Source: Sphingomonas sp. 67-36
GTDB lineage: Bacteria > Pseudomonadota > Alphaproteobacteria > Sphingomonadales > Sphingomonadaceae
DNA: 64,000 nt
NCBI GenBank assembly: GCA_001897375.1
Contig: MKSU01000016.1
Coordinates: 1-64,000, forward strand
Direction of reading: 5' to 3'
In this document: positions 53,789-64,000 of the stretch, one piece after another
Layout: each line of letters starts with the position of its first letter
Position numbering within the stretch: position 1 is the stretch's first letter
Made by a program: the position numbers and the translations under genes
The notes under the pieces: generated by a model
Told to the model about the DNA's origin: nothing
Database searches by the model: none
The model's input: the letters and a program-made list of their open reading frames with translations, nothing else

Positions 53789-54589
53789 CTATCCGCGCTG
53801 GCTGGCAAGCACCTGATAGGCCATCACGGCGGTCGCCACCGCCGCGTTGAGGCTGTCCGCCTTGCCGAGCATCGGCAGCTTCACGAGCAGGTCGCAGGCG
53901 GCCTCATATTCCTCCGGCAGCCCCTGCGCCTCATTGCCGGTGAGGAGGAAGGTGGGGGTGGGATAGGCCGGCGCGCGATAGTCGTGCTCGGTCTGGAGGC
54001 TGAGGCCGACCAACGTGCCGGGCCCGGCGCGCAGCCATGTCAGGAACGTCTCCCAGTCGCACCGCACCACCGGTACGGTGAACAGCGCTCCCATGCTGGC
54101 GCGCACCGCCTCGACCGAGAAGGGATCGACGCAATCGCCGATCAGGATCAGCCCGCCCGCGCCGACAGCATCCCCGGTGCGCAGGATCGTGCCGAGATTG
54201 CCCGGATCGCGGAGCCGTTCCGCGACCAGCCAGATGCCGGCGCTGTTCCGGTCGAGCGTGTCGAGCGGGGTGGCGAACTCATCGAACACGCCGACGACGG
54301 CCTGCGGATTGTCCTTGCCGGAGAGCTTCGAGAGGATGTCCGGCGTCGTCTCGATCGCCTCGCCGCCGGCCGCCTCGACCGCCGCGACCAGCCGTTCGAC
54401 CAGCGGATGCCGTGCGCTGGCGGCGGCGAAGAACAGCAGGCGGGGGGTGCGCCCGGTTTCATGCGCTTCGGTGAGGATGCGCAACCCCTCGGCGAGGAAC
54501 TGGCGTGACTCGCGGCGATGGCGCTTGTCGCGCAGATCGCGGACATGCTTCACCAGCGGGTTGGAGAAGGCGGTGATCTGGCGGGGCAT
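53789..54589 (-). CDS. TrmH/SpoU-family RNA 2'-O-methyltransferase
   Basis: The 266-residue SPOUT enzyme transfers methyl from S-adenosylmethionine to a ribose 2'-OH in rRNA or tRNA. The three SpoU motifs are visible: LRDPGNLGTILRTGDAVGAGG (motif 1, quoted in part), FLLTGNEAQGLP (motif 2) and VKLPMLGKADSLNAAVATAV (motif 3). An N-terminal substrate-binding domain (SNPLVKHVRDLRDKRHRRESRQFL, quoted in part) is of the RlmB/TsnR type. The exact base methylated is not known. Its ATG overlaps the HPr gene's stop (TGATG), although no functional link to the PTS is obvious. Confidence 0.9.
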   Translation of the reverse strand: MPRQITAFSNPLVKHVRDLRDKRHRRESRQFLAEGLRILTEAHETGRTPRLLFFAAASARHPLVERLVAAVEAAGGEAIETTPDILSKLSGKDNPQAVVGVFDEFATPLDTLDRNSAGIWLVAERLRDPGNLGTILRTGDAVGAGGLILIGDCVDPFSVEAVRASMGALFTVPVVRCDWETFLTWLRAGPGTLVGLSLQTEHDYRAPAYPTPTFLLTGNEAQGLPEEYEAACDLLVKLPMLGKADSLNAAVATAVMAYQVLASQRG

Positions 54590-54858
54590 CAATCCTCGCC
54601 GAACTTGGCCTCGACCAGCTCGCACATCGCGGAAACCACCTGCTCGGCCGCGTCGCCGGCCGCGCTGATGACGATCGTGTCGCCCATCGCCGCGCCGAGC
54701 ATCATCAGTCCCATTATCGAGGTGCCGGTGACGCTGGAGCAGCCCTTGGCGACGCTGACCGGAAGCGGCTGGGCGGAGGCGAGCGTCACGAACTTCGCGC
54801 TGGCGCGGGCGTGGAGACCGCGCCGATTGGTGATCTGCACCTCACGCGAGACGGTCAC
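54589..54858 (-). CDS. ptsH: HPr-family phosphocarrier protein
   Basis: The 89-residue HPr-like protein accepts phosphate from enzyme I at His16 (RRGLHARAS) and can be phosphorylated at a Ser in the TSIMGLMML segment (near residue 47) by HprK. In alphaproteobacteria lacking sugar permeases it serves regulation (nitrogen-related or carbon-related PTS). The start at 54858 overlaps the EIIA gene's stop by four bases. Enzyme I (ptsP/ptsI) is not in the window. The presence of the HprK gene upstream in the same operon supports Ser phosphorylation. Confidence 0.94.
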   Translation of the reverse strand: MTVSREVQITNRRGLHARASAKFVTLASAQPLPVSVAKGCSSVTGTSIMGLMMLGAAMGDTIVISAAGDAAEQVVSAMCELVEAKFGED

Positions 54859-55283
54859 GCAGCGGCCTCGCCCAGCACTTCCGACGCGACCGAGATATAT
54901 TTGCGCCCCGCCTCGCGCGCGGCGGCGACGGCGGCGACCACCGTCATCGCCTTGCGCGCCGATTCGAGCCGGATCAGCATCGGCAGGTTGATGCCCGCGA
55001 TCACCTCCACCCGGCCGCGCTCCATCAGCGAGATGGCGAGGTTGGAGGGCGTGCCGCCGAACAGGTCGGTCAGCACGATCACGCCGCGTCCGGCATCGAC
55101 GGCGGCGATCGCATCGCGGATGTCTCCGCGCCGCGCCTCCATGTCGTCGTCGGGGCCGATCGCGACGGTGCGGACCTGCTGCTGGGGGCCGACGACATGC
55201 TCCATCGCGGTGACGAATTCGTCGGCGAGGCGCCCGTGCGTTACCAGTACCAGGCCGATCAATTGCTTGTTCAGGTCGTTCAT
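54855..55283 (-). CDS. PTS EIIA-Man-type regulatory protein
   Basis: The 142-residue protein is the EIIA(Man) domain alone. His16 (LVLVTHGRLAD) is the phosphate acceptor, and VIVLTDLFGGTPSN is the family signature around residues 69–82. Without EIIB and EIIC domains it cannot form a sugar transporter by itself and is taken to be regulatory, as in other alphaproteobacteria. It overlaps HPr at its 3' end and rapZ at its 5' end (ATGA), forming a coupled set hprK–rapZ–manX-like–ptsH. Confidence 0.92.
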   Translation of the reverse strand: MNDLNKQLIGLVLVTHGRLADEFVTAMEHVVGPQQQVRTVAIGPDDDMEARRGDIRDAIAAVDAGRGVIVLTDLFGGTPSNLAISLMERGRVEVIAGINLPMLIRLESARKAMTVVAAVAAAREAGRKYISVASEVLGEAAA

Positions 55284-56194
55284 TGCCCTATCGGGTGTCC
55301 CTCAAGCGCATCCTGCGGCGCCGCCGCGAGATCGCGATGCGTGACCGTGGGCGAAAATCCGGCATTAAGCAACCGCTCTGCCACCCGCTCGGCGACGTGG
55401 ACCGAGCGGTGTCTTCCCCCGGTACAGCCGAACGCGATCGTGACATAGGCTTTTCCCTCCGCGATATAGCGCGGGACGAGCAGCAGCAGAAGATCCTCGA
55501 TCCGCCGCATCGCATCGCCATAGGCCGGATCGGCGGCAATATAGGCGGCGACATCCTCGTCGCGGCCGGTGCCGGGGCGCAGCGCCGGCTCCCAATGCGG
55601 GTTGCGCAGGAAGCGCATGTCGAACACCAGATCGGCGTCGCCCGGCAGCCCGCGCGCGAAGCCGAACGACATGACCGAGACGATCGTCTCGCCCAGCCCG
55701 GAGCGGGAGAAGGCTGCGCGCACCTGCTGCGCCAGCGCATTGGCGTTGAAATGGCTGGTGTCGATCAGCCGGTTGGCCCAGCGGCGGAGCGGGGCGAGCA
55801 ATTCCCGCTCGCGCTCGATCCCGTCGCGCGCCGGGCGGTCCAGCGCGAGCGGATGGCGGCGGCGCGTCTCGTCGTAGCGCCGGGCCAGTTCGTCCGAATC
55901 GCAATCGAGGAACAGGGTGCCGATCTCATAGCCGCCCTTGGCGCGGAGCCGATCGACCTGCGCGACGACCTGCGCCGCGTCGAAATCCCGCGTGCGCGCG
56001 CCGATGCCGAGCGCCAGCGGGCGTTGCATCCCTTCGGTTCCTTCGGGCGGCAAGGCGTTGAGCAGCCGGTCGAGCAGCGAGAGCGGCAGGTTGTCCACCA
56101 CTTCCCAGCCGAGGTCTTCCAGCGTCTTGAGCACGGTCGACTTGCCCGCGCCGGACATGCCGGTGACGAGCAATATCTCGGGGGGCGGGGTCAC
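55280..56194 (-). CDS. rapZ: RNase adapter protein RapZ
   Basis: RapZ is a 304-residue nucleotide-binding adapter. In enterobacteria it guides RNase E to the sRNA GlmZ and so sets glucosamine-6-phosphate synthase levels. The P-loop TGMSGAGKST lies near residues 11–20, the NLPLSLLDRL segment near 40–50, and the C-terminal FGCTGGRHRSVHVAERV is diagnostic (quoted in part). No GlmZ analogue is expected outside gammaproteobacteria, so its role here may be different. The start is GTG (56194), overlapping the hprK TGA as GTGA; no ATG precedes the conserved part. Confidence 0.92.
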   Translation of the reverse strand: MTPPPEILLVTGMSGAGKSTVLKTLEDLGWEVVDNLPLSLLDRLLNALPPEGTEGMQRPLALGIGARTRDFDAAQVVAQVDRLRAKGGYEIGTLFLDCDSDELARRYDETRRRHPLALDRPARDGIERERELLAPLRRWANRLIDTSHFNANALAQQVRAAFSRSGLGETIVSVMSFGFARGLPGDADLVFDMRFLRNPHWEPALRPGTGRDEDVAAYIAADPAYGDAMRRIEDLLLLLVPRYIAEGKAYVTIAFGCTGGRHRSVHVAERVAERLLNAGFSPTVTHRDLAAAPQDALEGHPIGQ

Positions 56195-56610
56195 GAGGAA
56201 ATCCGGCGCATCACAAGCTCGATCTTGATCGGGGCCGAAGCCTCGAACGGATTGACCGCGATAGCCGGAACCACGCGTTCGGCAAGAGTGCATGTGGCCG
56301 TCTCCGGCATGCGCTCGACCCGCGCGTCGAGCCGCACCGCCAGCGAAACCGGCGCGCGATCCAGGTGCGGCAGGTCGACGATGCCTACCCCGCGCACCTC
56401 GATCCGCCCGGCGATCGTCGCCGGCGGACGGGCGATCAGCGCATCGCCGGCGCCGTCCAGATCGGTGTAGTCGTCCGACACCAGCATCGCGCCGCGATCG
56501 ATCAGGCGGAGCGCGAGATCGGACTTGCCCGATCCCGACGGCCCGATCAGCAACACCGCCCGCCCGCCGATCGCGACGGTGGTGGCGTGGATCGTCTCGC
56601 GCGCCGGCAT
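56191..56610 (-). CDS. hprK: HPr kinase/phosphorylase, short alphaproteobacterial type
   Basis: The 139-residue protein corresponds to only the C-terminal catalytic half of Bacillus HprK, as is usual in alphaproteobacteria. The P-loop GPSGSGKSDLALRLI is at residues 23–37, with SDDYTDL after it. The EVRGVGIVDLP segment matches the conserved HprK signature loop. It phosphorylates or dephosphorylates HPr on Ser. It is coupled to rapZ (GTGA overlap) and begins one base after the chvG stop, suggesting a single chvI–chvG–hprK–rapZ–EIIA–ptsH transcript. Confidence 0.92.
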   Translation of the reverse strand: MPARETIHATTVAIGGRAVLLIGPSGSGKSDLALRLIDRGAMLVSDDYTDLDGAGDALIARPPATIAGRIEVRGVGIVDLPHLDRAPVSLAVRLDARVERMPETATCTLAERVVPAIAVNPFEASAPIKIELVMRRISS

Positions 56611-56611
56611 G

Positions 56612-58177
56612 TCAGCCGCGATCCGCCAGCGGCAGGTGCACGACGAAGCGCGCGCCGCTCAGGCGGTCCTTGCGGTCCTGCACCTCGATCATCCCCTGAT
56701 GCCCTTCCACGATCGTTCGCGCGATGGCGAGGCCGAGGCCCGAATGCTGGCCGAACGCCTCGCTGTGCGGACGAATCGACTGGAAGCGGCGGAACACCGC
56801 CTCGCGCGCATCCTCCGGCACGCCGGGGCCTTCGTCCTCCACCACCACCTCCAGCTCGCCGTCGAGCGGGCGCGCGGCGATCGCGATCAGCCCGCCGTCC
56901 GGGGAAAAGGAGAGGGCATTGTCGATCAGATTCTCGAACACCCGTTCCAGCCGCGCGCCCTCGCCGGAAACGACGAGGCGTTCCCCGGCGGGCCGGTCGA
57001 AGCGGATGCGCACCCCGCGCTCGATCCCGCGCTCGCGCCGCTGCGTGACCATCCCCTCGATCATCGTGCCGACGTCCACCGGCTCGAACTTGGCGCGGCT
57101 GAGCTGCGCGTCGAGCCGCGAGGCCTCCGAGATATCGGTGATGAGTCGGTCGAGCCGGTGGACGTCCTCGCGCACGATCGACAGCAGCCGCTCCTGCAAT
57201 TCCGGGTCCTTTACATGGCCGAGGCCATCGACCGCCGAGCGGAGCGAGGCGAGGGGGTTCTTCAGTTCGTGCGTCACGTCCGCCGCAAACGCCTCGGTCG
57301 CGTCGATACGCGCGCGCAATGCGAGGCTCATGTCCGATAGCGCGCGGGCGAGCATCCCGATCTCGTCCTTGCGCGCGGGGAGGCGCGGCACCACCACCTC
57401 GCGCGCCCGGCCCAGCCTGACACGAACCGCCGCGCGCGCCAGCCGCCGCAGCGGGCGGACGATCGTCCGCGCGAGGAACAGCGAGACGAGGATGGAGACG
57501 ATCGTCACCGTCAGCAGCACCAGGCTGAGGCGATAGCGCTCCACCCGCACCGTCTGCGTGATGTCGCGCGCGTTGACCGCCGTCATCACCGCCGCGCCGT
57601 CCAGCATCGGCGCGGCGGCGGTGATGACCGGCGTGCGGTCCGGCGCGCGCCACACGGTCGCGGCGGCATGGCCGGATTGCGCGGTGCGCACGTCGGGCCA
57701 GTCGTGCCCCTCGTTATGCTCGCGGTAGAGCGGTGCGCGCACCGCGCCGACCACGGTGTCGATTCCGGCGTCGAGGAAGCGCGCGATGCGCTGCCCGCTG
57801 TCGTCCTTGTCGGGATCGAGGAGCTGGAAGTTGCGTTTGCCGAGCGCGCGGCTGTCCACGATCAGCTTGCCGTCCGGCGCGAACAGGCGGATGCGCGTGC
57901 CGGTATCCTGCGCGAGCTGGACGATCAGCGGATCGCGCAGCTTCGGCGTCACGGTCTGCAACGCCTCCGCGATCAGCCGCGCCTCGCGCATCGCCTGCTC
58001 GGTGCGGTTGTCGAGGATGCGGACGCGATACGAATCGAGGTAGAAGAATCCTCCGGCCAGCAGCAGCAGCGCGAAGATGTTCACCGCAAGAATGCGGCGG
58101 GTCAGCGAAACCCGGCCGGACCAGCGCAGCGCGAGATCGCTGCCCTCACTCCTCGGAGAAACGGTATCCGGCGCCAT
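56612..58177 (-). CDS. chvG: Sensor histidine kinase ChvG
   Basis: The 521-residue kinase has membrane segments near residues 28–48 and 230–255 flanking a large periplasmic domain, then HAMP, and a kinase core with H-box [16 protein letters not shown] (quoted in part; His near 310). N-box [11 protein letters not shown]1 EDEGPGVP and G2 HSGLGLAIA are intact. ChvG/ChvI (ExoS/BvgS-related naming varies) controls envelope stress, acid response and polysaccharide in alphaproteobacteria. The chosen ATG (58177) overlaps the last 32 bases of chvI. The gene leads into the PTS genes, linking surface stress with carbon regulation. Confidence 0.93.
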   Translation of the reverse strand: MAPDTVSPRSEGSDLALRWSGRVSLTRRILAVNIFALLLLAGGFFYLDSYRVRILDNRTEQAMREARLIAEALQTVTPKLRDPLIVQLAQDTGTRIRLFAPDGKLIVDSRALGKRNFQLLDPDKDDSGQRIARFLDAGIDTVVGAVRAPLYREHNEGHDWPDVRTAQSGHAAATVWRAPDRTPVITAAAPMLDGAAVMTAVNARDITQTVRVERYRLSLVLLTVTIVSILVSLFLARTIVRPLRRLARAAVRVRLGRAREVVVPRLPARKDEIGMLARALSDMSLALRARIDATEAFAADVTHELKNPLASLRSAVDGLGHVKDPELQERLLSIVREDVHRLDRLITDISEASRLDAQLSRAKFEPVDVGTMIEGMVTQRRERGIERGVRIRFDRPAGERLVVSGEGARLERVFENLIDNALSFSPDGGLIAIAARPLDGELEVVVEDEGPGVPEDAREAVFRRFQSIRPHSEAFGQHSGLGLAIARTIVEGHQGMIEVQDRKDRLSGARFVVHLPLADRG

Positions 58178-58850
58178 AGAGCGTCTCGATAGCGTCGAAT
58201 TCGGGATCGACCTCGCGGAATTTACGCCGCACCCGCTTGATATGCGAGTCGATGGTGCGGTCGTCGACGTAGATGTCGTCCTGATAGGCCGCATCCATGA
58301 GCTGGTTGCGGGTGCGGACGATGCCGGGGCGCTGGGCGAGCGTCTCGAGGATAAGGAACTCCGTGACGGTCAGGGTGACGGATTCGCCGCCCCAGGTGAC
58401 GCGGTGACGCGCAGGGTCCATCACCAGCCGCCCGCGCTCCAGCGGCCCCTGCGCTTCCGCTTCCGCCCCGTCGGGCGCCTGCGTCAGTTCGGCGCGGCGC
58501 AGGATGGCGCGGATGCGCGCGATCAGCAGGCGCTGGCTGAACGGCTTGGCGATATAATCGTCCGCCCCCATCGCGAGGCCGAGCGCCTCGTCCAACTCGT
58601 CGTCCTTGCTGGTGAGGAAGATCACGGGAATCTGGCTCTTCTCGCGCAGCCGGCGGAGCAACTCCAGCCCGTCCATCCGCGGCATCTTGATGTCGAAGAT
58701 GGCGAGATCGGGCGGGTTGTCGATCAGCGCTTTCAACGCGGTCTCCCCATCCGAATAGACACGGGTGAGGAAGCCCTCGGTCTGAAGCGCGATCGAGACC
58801 GAAGTGAGGATGTTCCGGTCGTCGTCGACGAGCGCGATCGTTGCCGTCAT
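58146..58850 (-). CDS. chvI: Response regulator ChvI
   Basis: The 234-residue OmpR-family regulator has a receiver domain (VDDD acidic pocket, phosphoacceptor Asp in [12 protein letters not shown], Lys in AKPF) and a winged helix ending in [30 protein letters not shown] (quoted in part), which is very characteristic of ChvI. It is the first gene of the leftward chv–PTS operon and is divergent from pckA across 140 bases. In Agrobacterium and Sinorhizobium the chvI and pckA genes are also neighbours, so this arrangement is ancestral. Confidence 0.95.
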   Translation of the reverse strand: MTATIALVDDDRNILTSVSIALQTEGFLTRVYSDGETALKALIDNPPDLAIFDIKMPRMDGLELLRRLREKSQIPVIFLTSKDDELDEALGLAMGADDYIAKPFSQRLLIARIRAILRRAELTQAPDGAEAEAQGPLERGRLVMDPARHRVTWGGESVTLTVTEFLILETLAQRPGIVRTRNQLMDAAYQDDIYVDDRTIDSHIKRVRRKFREVDPEFDAIETLYGAGYRFSEE

Positions 58851-58990
58851 GGGACAGCCGACTAGTGCAAAGACGGGACAGGCTCAATGCCCGCGTGGTT
58901 TGACGGGGCGGACCGCTAATTCTATGCGGGCGGAAGACGCCGCGTCCTCGTGCGGGCCGAGCGATACTTAGGTTTTTAGGGGAATTGCTT

Positions 58991-60598
58991 GTGAGCGATC
59001 GTATTCCGGCGACGGGCCTCGAGGCCCAGGGGATCAGCACCCGCGCGGCGCTGCACTGGAACCTCGGCACCGCCCGTCTGGTCGAGGCTGCGATCCAGCG
59101 CGGCGAGGGCGAGCTTGCCGCCGAAGGCCCGCTGGTGGTGAAGACCGGCGCGCATACCGGACGGTCGGCGCAGGACAAGTTCATCGTTAAGGACGCCGAG
59201 ACCGCCGACACCGTGTGGTGGGGCAAGACCAACAAGGCGATGGAGCCGGCGCATTTCGCCGCGTTGAAGGCGGATTTCCTCGCCGCGCTGGCCGACAAGG
59301 ACGATCTCTACGTCCAGGACCTCTACGGCGGGTCGCAGCCGTCGCACCGCGTCCGCGTGCGCGTCATCAACGAGCTTGCGTGGCACAACCTGTTCATCCG
59401 CACGATGCTGGTGCGCCCCGAGGTGTCGGAGCTGAAGGGCTTCGAAGCCGACTATACGATCATCGACCTGCCGAGCTTCCGCGCCGATCCGGCACGCCAC
59501 GGCTGCCGCAGCGAAACGGTGATCGCGGTCAACTTCACCGAGAAGCTGATCCTGATCGGCGGCACGCTCTACGGCGGCGAGATGAAGAAATCGGTGTTCG
59601 GGCTGCTCAACTATCTGTTGCCGCCGAAGGGCGTGATGCCGATGCACTGCTCCGCCAACATGGGCGCTGACGGCTCGACGGCGGTGTTCTTCGGGCTTTC
59701 CGGCACCGGCAAGACCACGCTCTCGGCCGACGCCAGCCGCACGCTGATCGGCGACGACGAGCACGGCTGGTCCGACACCGCCGTGTTCAATTTCGAGGGT
59801 GGCTGCTACGCCAAGATGATCCGCCTGTCGCCGGAGGCGGAGCCGGAAATCTACGCCACCACCAAGCGCTTCGGCACGGTGCTGGAGAATGTGGTGATGG
59901 ACGAGGAGACGCGCACGCTCGACCTCGACGACGCGACGCTCGCCGAGAACAGCCGCGCCGCCTATCCGATCGGCTTCATCCCCAACGCCTCGAAAGAGAA
60001 TATGGGCGGGGTGCCGACGAATATCGTGATGCTGACGGCGGATGCCTATGGCGTGCTGCCGCCGATCGCGAAGATGACGCCGGATCAGGCGATGTACCAT
60101 TTCCTCTCCGGCTACACCGCGCGCGTCGCCGGCACGGAGATCGGCGTGACCGACCCGGACGCGACCTTCTCCACCTGTTTCGGCGCGCCGTTCATGCCGC
60201 GCCACCCGTCGGTTTACGGCAATCTGCTCAAGGAGCGGATCGCCAAGGGCGGGGTGGATTGCTGGCTGGTCAACACCGGCTGGACGGGGGGCAAATACGG
60301 CGTCGGCAGCCGCATGCCGATCAAGGCGACCCGCGCGCTGCTCAACGCCGCGCTCGACGGCAGCCTGAACGACGCCGAGTTCCGCACCGATCCGAATTTC
60401 GGCTTCAAGGTGCCGGTGAGCGTGCCGGGGGTCGATGCGGCGATCCTCGATCCCCGCGCGACCTGGGCCAATCCGGCCGAATATGACGCGACCGCCGCGC
60501 GGCTCGTCGATCTGTTCAACGAGAATTTCGCGCAGTTCGCCGATCACGTCGACGAAGGCGTTCGCCAGTCCGCGCCGAAGGTATCGCAGCCCGCGTGA
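58991..60598 (+). CDS. pckA: Phosphoenolpyruvate carboxykinase (ATP)
   Basis: PckA turns oxaloacetate into phosphoenolpyruvate with ATP in gluconeogenesis. The 535-residue enzyme has the kinase-1a P-loop GLSGTGKTT (235–243), the kinase-2 DDEHGW metal site, [11 protein letters not shown] near 195 and the Arg in NTGWTGG. The start is GTG at 58991, preceded at seven bases by AGGGGA; a TTG at 58985 is less likely. It is divergent from chvI. In this window it joins glpX as a second gluconeogenic enzyme. Confidence 0.96.
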   Translation: MSDRIPATGLEAQGISTRAALHWNLGTARLVEAAIQRGEGELAAEGPLVVKTGAHTGRSAQDKFIVKDAETADTVWWGKTNKAMEPAHFAALKADFLAALADKDDLYVQDLYGGSQPSHRVRVRVINELAWHNLFIRTMLVRPEVSELKGFEADYTIIDLPSFRADPARHGCRSETVIAVNFTEKLILIGGTLYGGEMKKSVFGLLNYLLPPKGVMPMHCSANMGADGSTAVFFGLSGTGKTTLSADASRTLIGDDEHGWSDTAVFNFEGGCYAKMIRLSPEAEPEIYATTKRFGTVLENVVMDEETRTLDLDDATLAENSRAAYPIGFIPNASKENMGGVPTNIVMLTADAYGVLPPIAKMTPDQAMYHFLSGYTARVAGTEIGVTDPDATFSTCFGAPFMPRHPSVYGNLLKERIAKGGVDCWLVNTGWTGGKYGVGSRMPIKATRALLNAALDGSLNDAEFRTDPNFGFKVPVSVPGVDAAILDPRATWANPAEYDATAARLVDLFNENFAQFADHVDEGVRQSAPKVSQPA

Positions 60599-60667
60599 TC
60601 CCGCTCGCGCACCCCGGCGGCCGCTGCTACAGTGGCCGCTCCGGGGGTTGCTTTTGCGAGGTTAACG

Positions 60668-61000
60668 ATGGGACTTATCGACACCATTCTGAGCCAGCTC
60701 GGGTCGAACGTGGACGTGGCCAATCTGGCCGCCAAGGTCGGGCTGTCGCAGGATCAGGTGGAGCAGGCGATCGCCGCGCTCAGCCATGCCCATACCCAGG
60801 ACGGCGACACCGTCGACACCGCCGCTGAAACCACCGGCCTGCCGGCGGACACCTTGCAGCAGATCGTCGGTCATATCGGCGGCGAAGGCTCGCTCGGCCA
60901 GTTCGCGCAGATGATCGGCGCGGTCGGCGGCGAAGGAGGCGAGGGTGGTGCCGGCGGCCTGCTATCCGGGCTGGCCGGGAAGCTGTTCGGCCGGGGCTGA
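60668..61000 (+). CDS. Small DUF937-like protein
   Basis: The 110-residue protein has an N-terminal amphipathic helix (MGLIDTILSQLG), a helical domain with VGLSQDQVEQAIAAL, and a glycine-rich C-terminus (GGEGGEGGAGGLLSG). The pattern resembles the DUF937/YidB group. It has no signal peptide or membrane segment, and its function is unknown. The ATG at 60668 is preceded by a weak GAGG box. Its last 39 bases overlap the 3' end of the convergent nfeD gene, so both ends are constrained by coding. The gap from pckA is only about 70 bases. Confidence 0.65.
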   Translation: MGLIDTILSQLGSNVDVANLAAKVGLSQDQVEQAIAALSHAHTQDGDTVDTAAETTGLPADTLQQIVGHIGGEGSLGQFAQMIGAVGGEGGEGGAGGLLSGLAGKLFGRG

Positions 61001-61446
61001 GCCAATCGGTTCCAGGCGGAGCACGCCGTTCTCCACGGCGACGATCCGCATCCGTGTGCCGGCGGCGGCGTCAGGGCCGGTCGCCGGCCATGTGCCGTCG
61101 CCCAGCACGGCGCGGCCGGCGCCGTCGACGATCGGCTCCGCCACCACCACCGTCGCGCCGATTACCCGCGCGGCGCGATCGTTGAGCATCGGATCGCTCG
61201 TCTCCAGCGGATAATCGCGATACCAGCGACGGCCGATCGTCACCGAGACGATGCTCCACGCGGCGAAGCTGCCGACCTGCGCGATCAGCGGCAGTTCCGG
61301 CAGCGCGAACAGCGCCAGGCCGGTGATCGCCGCGGCGACCGCCAGGAAGATCAGGAAGATGCCCGGTATCAGCAACTCCGCGATGCCGAGCAGAATCGCG
61401 GCGGCGAGCCACGCCGCCGAGAGATGCTGGACGATCTCCTCGAATA

Positions 61447-61450
<4 letters not shown>
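60962..61450 (-). CDS. NfeD-family membrane protein
   Basis: The 162-residue protein has three to four membrane helices within residues 10–75 (WLAAAILLGIAELLIPG and following) and a C-terminal OB-fold-like domain (GATVVVAEPIVDGAGRAVLGDGTW, quoted in part). It is the short NfeD type that lacks a protease domain. Such proteins pair with SPFH/stomatin proteins in the inner membrane, possibly in membrane-domain organisation. It overlaps the upstream SPFH gene by ATGA, a conserved pairing, and its own 3' end overlaps the convergent DUF937-like gene. Confidence 0.88.

Positions 61451-64000
<2,550 letters not shown>

Overview
The window is a gene-dense, high-GC chromosomal segment from an alphaproteobacterium, most likely a sphingomonad (Sphingomonas or a near relative). 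This rests on family and gene-order knowledge, not on a database search. Supporting signs are the chvG/chvI–hprK–rapZ–EIIA(Man)–HPr block next to pckA, the ahcY–divL–tsaE–amgK–murU–addB–addA–trxA run, the PEP-CTERM-type prsK/prsR/prsT regulators with an exopolysaccharide initiating transferase, and a CC0125/CC1285-type lipoprotein. No insertion sequence, prophage, CRISPR array or rRNA was seen. One tRNA gene, tRNA-Pro(GGG), is present. No gap between genes exceeds 300 bases.

Layout. 0.1–9 kb: a leftward operon (sugar transferase, prsK, prsR, prsT, DUF815 ATPase) diverges from a mannose-1-phosphate guanylyltransferase, suggesting control and precursor supply for a surface polysaccharide/exosortase system whose exosortase lies elsewhere. 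9–13 kb: PepSY protein plus OmpR-type two-component pair, then a MASE1-GGDEF diguanylate cyclase. 13–24 kb: mainly metabolic genes (flavin oxidoreductase, pyrimidine 5'-nucleotidase, dapD, glpX, acyl-CoA ligase, chorismate mutase, polyprenyl diphosphate synthase, a GT4 glycosyltransferase). An AT-richer gene for a polytopic membrane protein is inserted at 15.6–17.1 kb. 23.7–27 kb: leftward yajC–secD–secF–Mth938-like operon. 27–31.3 kb: monooxygenase, tRNA-Pro, a PDZ–response regulator–histidine kinase operon, peroxiredoxin and YqgE.

33–45.8 kb is a tightly coupled rightward run: ahcY behind a perfect 20-bp palindrome and followed by a terminator, then a DivL-like histidine-kinase homologue with Tyr in place of the phosphoacceptor His, tsaE, the muropeptide-recycling pair amgK/murU, addB/addA recombination nuclease and thioredoxin. 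45.8–51.4 kb: argJ–gst leftward, a TonB-like protein, a small exported ORF directly before secA, and secA. 51.5–54.6 kb: lipoprotein, CHAP protein, MoxR ATPase, rRNA methyltransferase. 54.6–60.6 kb: regulatory PTS (HPr, EIIA-Man), rapZ, truncated-type hprK, chvG/chvI and divergent pckA. 60.7–64 kb: a small DUF937-like protein, an nfeD–SPFH pair, and guaB running off the right edge.

The points most worth a second look are the Tyr564 DivL-like protein, a histidine kinase whose only sensible start is ATA where ATG would be expected, the ahcY operator palindrome, the SecM-like position of the small ORF before secA, and the PDZ protein coupled to a two-component system.
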